From: Syntrophomonadaceae bacterium
Lineage (GTDB): Bacteria; Bacillota_D; Dethiobacteria; DTU022
Reading direction: 5' to 3'
Length of the DNA stretch: 7,361 bases
Assembly (NCBI GenBank): GCA_003562605.1
Contig: PWUG01000042.1
Span: 1-7,361 of the forward strand
The position numbers and the translations under genes are program-made. The notes under the pieces were generated by a model. That model did not search any database. It was not told the DNA's origin and saw only the letters and a list, made by a program, of their open reading frames with translations. Positions 6,544 through 7,361 of the stretch are shown one piece after another. Within the stretch, counting starts at the first letter, position 1, and each line of letters starts with the position of its first letter.

Positions 6544-6586
6544 TATCCCTGCGCTTCAATAGTGAATATAATGAAGTGCAGGGATA
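6544..6586. repeat. Large hairpin with 15-bp arms
   Basis: TATCCCTGCGCTTCA (6544-6558) pairs with TGAAGTGCAGGGATA (6572-6586), with one mismatch (a wobble on one strand), around a 13-base loop. On the minus strand the stem is followed by a poor T-run (TTTAAAC), so it is at best a weak terminator. The outer TATCCCT/AGGGATA portion is shared with the hairpin at 246-285 on the other side of the gene cluster. Confidence 0.55.
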
Positions 6587-6982
6587 ATAAAGCATTCCTT
6601 CTTCTAAAGAAATCTCCTCTATTAATGCATATGGCTGGTTAAACTAATATTTGTTGTTCAGCGAGGCTTTAAAACCGTGGCGATTATGAAGTAAGTGCAG
6701 TTGAGCAAACATTAAAACTATTCAATAACCGTCGTTTACATATTATATTCAATAAATTTTGCAATATTCCTTCACGTTTGCCAGGAAAAAGAAAGTCAAG
6801 TCCTTATAATTTTTAAAAGGCCCCATTCTTGCCCTACATCGGTTAGAATGTAGTTGCCACACAAACAACCTAACCCAAAATAGTCGAAATAACTCCCTTC
6901 TAATACACAAGTAGCCGGTCCTAGCTGGCAAGTATTCTTACAAAATTAGTACATAAAAAGTAACCAAAGGTGATTGTATAAG
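6587..6982. other. AT-rich intergenic stretch without a convincing gene
   Basis: I see no start codon with a ribosome site, and no family motif. On the plus strand 6673-6816 is an open frame of 47 codons lacking any start, ending in SRLPGKRKSSPYNF; it reads somewhat protein-like but matches nothing I know and could be a decayed fragment. A 60-codon minus frame at 6749-6931 is Phe/Arg/Cys-rich, has no ribosome site and looks spurious. A 6-bp hairpin (CATTCT/AGAATG) lies near 6826-6852. Confidence 0.45.
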
Positions 6983-7122
6983 AAAAAGGCGCACGGGCGC
7001 AGCGTATTTAGCGGAGCCGGTGCGTCTAATCCCAGATGTACACCTGGGTTGAGATAACAAGGGCACTGCTTCCAAGCTGAGCTGCTTCTGCGAAGGCGGA
7101 AGGAGTGCGGTGGCTTAGCACT
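6983..7122 (-). ncRNA. Candidate structured RNA: three adjacent GC-rich hairpins, unknown family
   Basis: Read on the minus strand, 7108-7063 forms an 11-bp stem (GCACTCCTTCC with GGAAGCAGTGC, one mismatch). Next, 7048-7031 is an imperfect palindrome (CCCAG/CTGGG). Finally 7026-6988 folds into a long stem (GACGCACCGG with CCCGTGCGCC plus inner pairs) directly followed by TTTTT, as an intrinsic terminator would be. An alternative hairpin AGTGC/GCACT (7104-7122) competes with the first. It matches no RNA family I recognise. It could be an independent small RNA, a 3' tail of the zinc-finger gene transcript, or stacked terminators; the strand is inferred from the T-run. Confidence 0.4.
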
Positions 7123-7143
7123 ATCATACGTAATCCCGCGACC

Positions 7144-7163
7144 AAAAAAGGGGCCTAAGCCCC
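7144..7163 (-). terminator. Intrinsic terminator of the SWIM-domain gene
   Basis: On the minus strand GGGGC-TTAG-GCCCC is followed by six T residues, a compact GC-only stem with a clear U-tract. The stop codon of the zinc-finger gene lies inside the loop, so termination is immediate. Confidence 0.85.
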
Positions 7164-7361
7164 CACCCCCACCTGAGGGACTGCCCTATGCTGGCTGCGG
7201 CACTCTGCGGCAAGCCCCAGCTCGTACGCCGCCAAGAAAGCGATGTGTTTGCAGGGGCGCCTGCGCTCGGCCCAGTCCGGGCAGCTGCACTTACCCCTGG
7301 CACCCCGGCCCGTGTAGCGTACTTCCACCATGAAGTGCCTGCGCCCCCTGACCCCGCAGGA
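7155..7361 (-). CDS. SWIM zinc-finger domain protein, C-terminal part
   Basis: The gene enters from the right edge and 68 codons are visible before TAG. The sequence GKCSCPDW followed nine residues later by CKHI gives the CxC-x(n)-CxH zinc-binding signature of SWIM domains (visible residues Cys25, Cys27, Cys37, His39 counted from the edge). It is followed by a helix-like FLAAYELGL and a short tail. SWIM domains bind nucleic acid or protein partners and occur alone or beside SNF2-type helicases; which applies is not visible. The coding DNA is markedly richer in G and C than the amide genes to its left, so it may belong to the native chromosome next to a region of different origin. The start and N-terminal domain lie outside the window. 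Confidence 0.8.
   Translation of the reverse strand, partial: SCGVRGRRHFMVEVRYTGRGARGKCSCPDWAERRRPCKHIAFLAAYELGLAAECRSQHRAVPQVGVGA

Noticed and set aside
6749..6931. 60-codon minus-strand frame
   Set aside because: Composition is odd (rich in Phe, Arg and Cys), there is no ribosome site, and nothing is recognisable.
6983..7122. SRP RNA, 6S RNA or tRNA identity for the hairpin-rich stretch
   Set aside because: The GGAAGGAGTGC segment loosely recalls the SRP GGAAGG motif, but the surrounding conserved sequence is missing. No closing stem with a central bubble fits 6S RNA, and no T-arm or acceptor stem is present.
1..7361. CRISPR array, phage genes or complete insertion sequence
   Set aside because: No regularly spaced repeats, no transposase or integrase motifs and no paired terminal repeats with target duplications were seen.

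Overview
This window reads as an amide-utilisation locus, probably from a Gram-positive Clostridia/Peptococcaceae-type bacterium. That placement is an inference from the AGGAGG-type ribosome binding sites, the frequent GTG starts, the AT-rich intergenic DNA with U-tailed terminators, and a sigma-54 activator paired with a -24/-12 promoter. Every recognisable gene lies on the minus strand, so the biological order runs from right to left.

Layout from right to left. 7155-7361 is the GC-rich 3' end of a SWIM zinc-finger protein gene, closed by an intrinsic terminator that overlaps its stop codon. 6983-7122 is a run of GC-rich hairpins that could be a small RNA or stacked terminators. 6310-6980 is AT-rich and without a convincing gene, but holds a large hairpin (6544-6586), a 12-bp palindrome and four TTAGCT repeats. 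4192-6309 encodes a 705-residue regulator in which an AmiC-like amide-sensing domain is joined to a sigma-54 activator AAA+ domain and a Fis-type helix-turn-helix. 3717-4191 holds the regulator's terminator, candidate activator sites and a near-consensus sigma-54 promoter. Then follow a nitrilase-superfamily amidohydrolase (2835-3716), an AmiS/UreI-type amide channel (1947-2462) and an amidase-signature amidase (392-1900). A perfect 17-bp inverted repeat (246-285) lies beyond the amidase. The left edge is the 5' part of a NarL-type response regulator gene that carries an in-frame stop codon.

How the genes may work together. The known amide operon of Pseudomonas aeruginosa uses AmiC (amide sensor), AmiR (antiterminator), AmiS (channel) and AmiE (a nitrilase-fold amidase). 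Here the sensor is fused to a sigma-54 activator, which suggests that amide sensing triggers promoter opening directly rather than releasing an antiterminator. The proposed circuit is: a small amide or related compound enters through the AmiS-like channel, binds the AmiC-like domain in the cytoplasm, and the activator opens the sigma-54 promoter at 3857-3872 from sites roughly 95-140 bp upstream. The Cys-type hydrolase, the channel and the Ser-type amidase then release ammonia and a carboxylate. The fused regulator with its matching promoter is the most notable content. The actual substrate cannot be read from the sequence.
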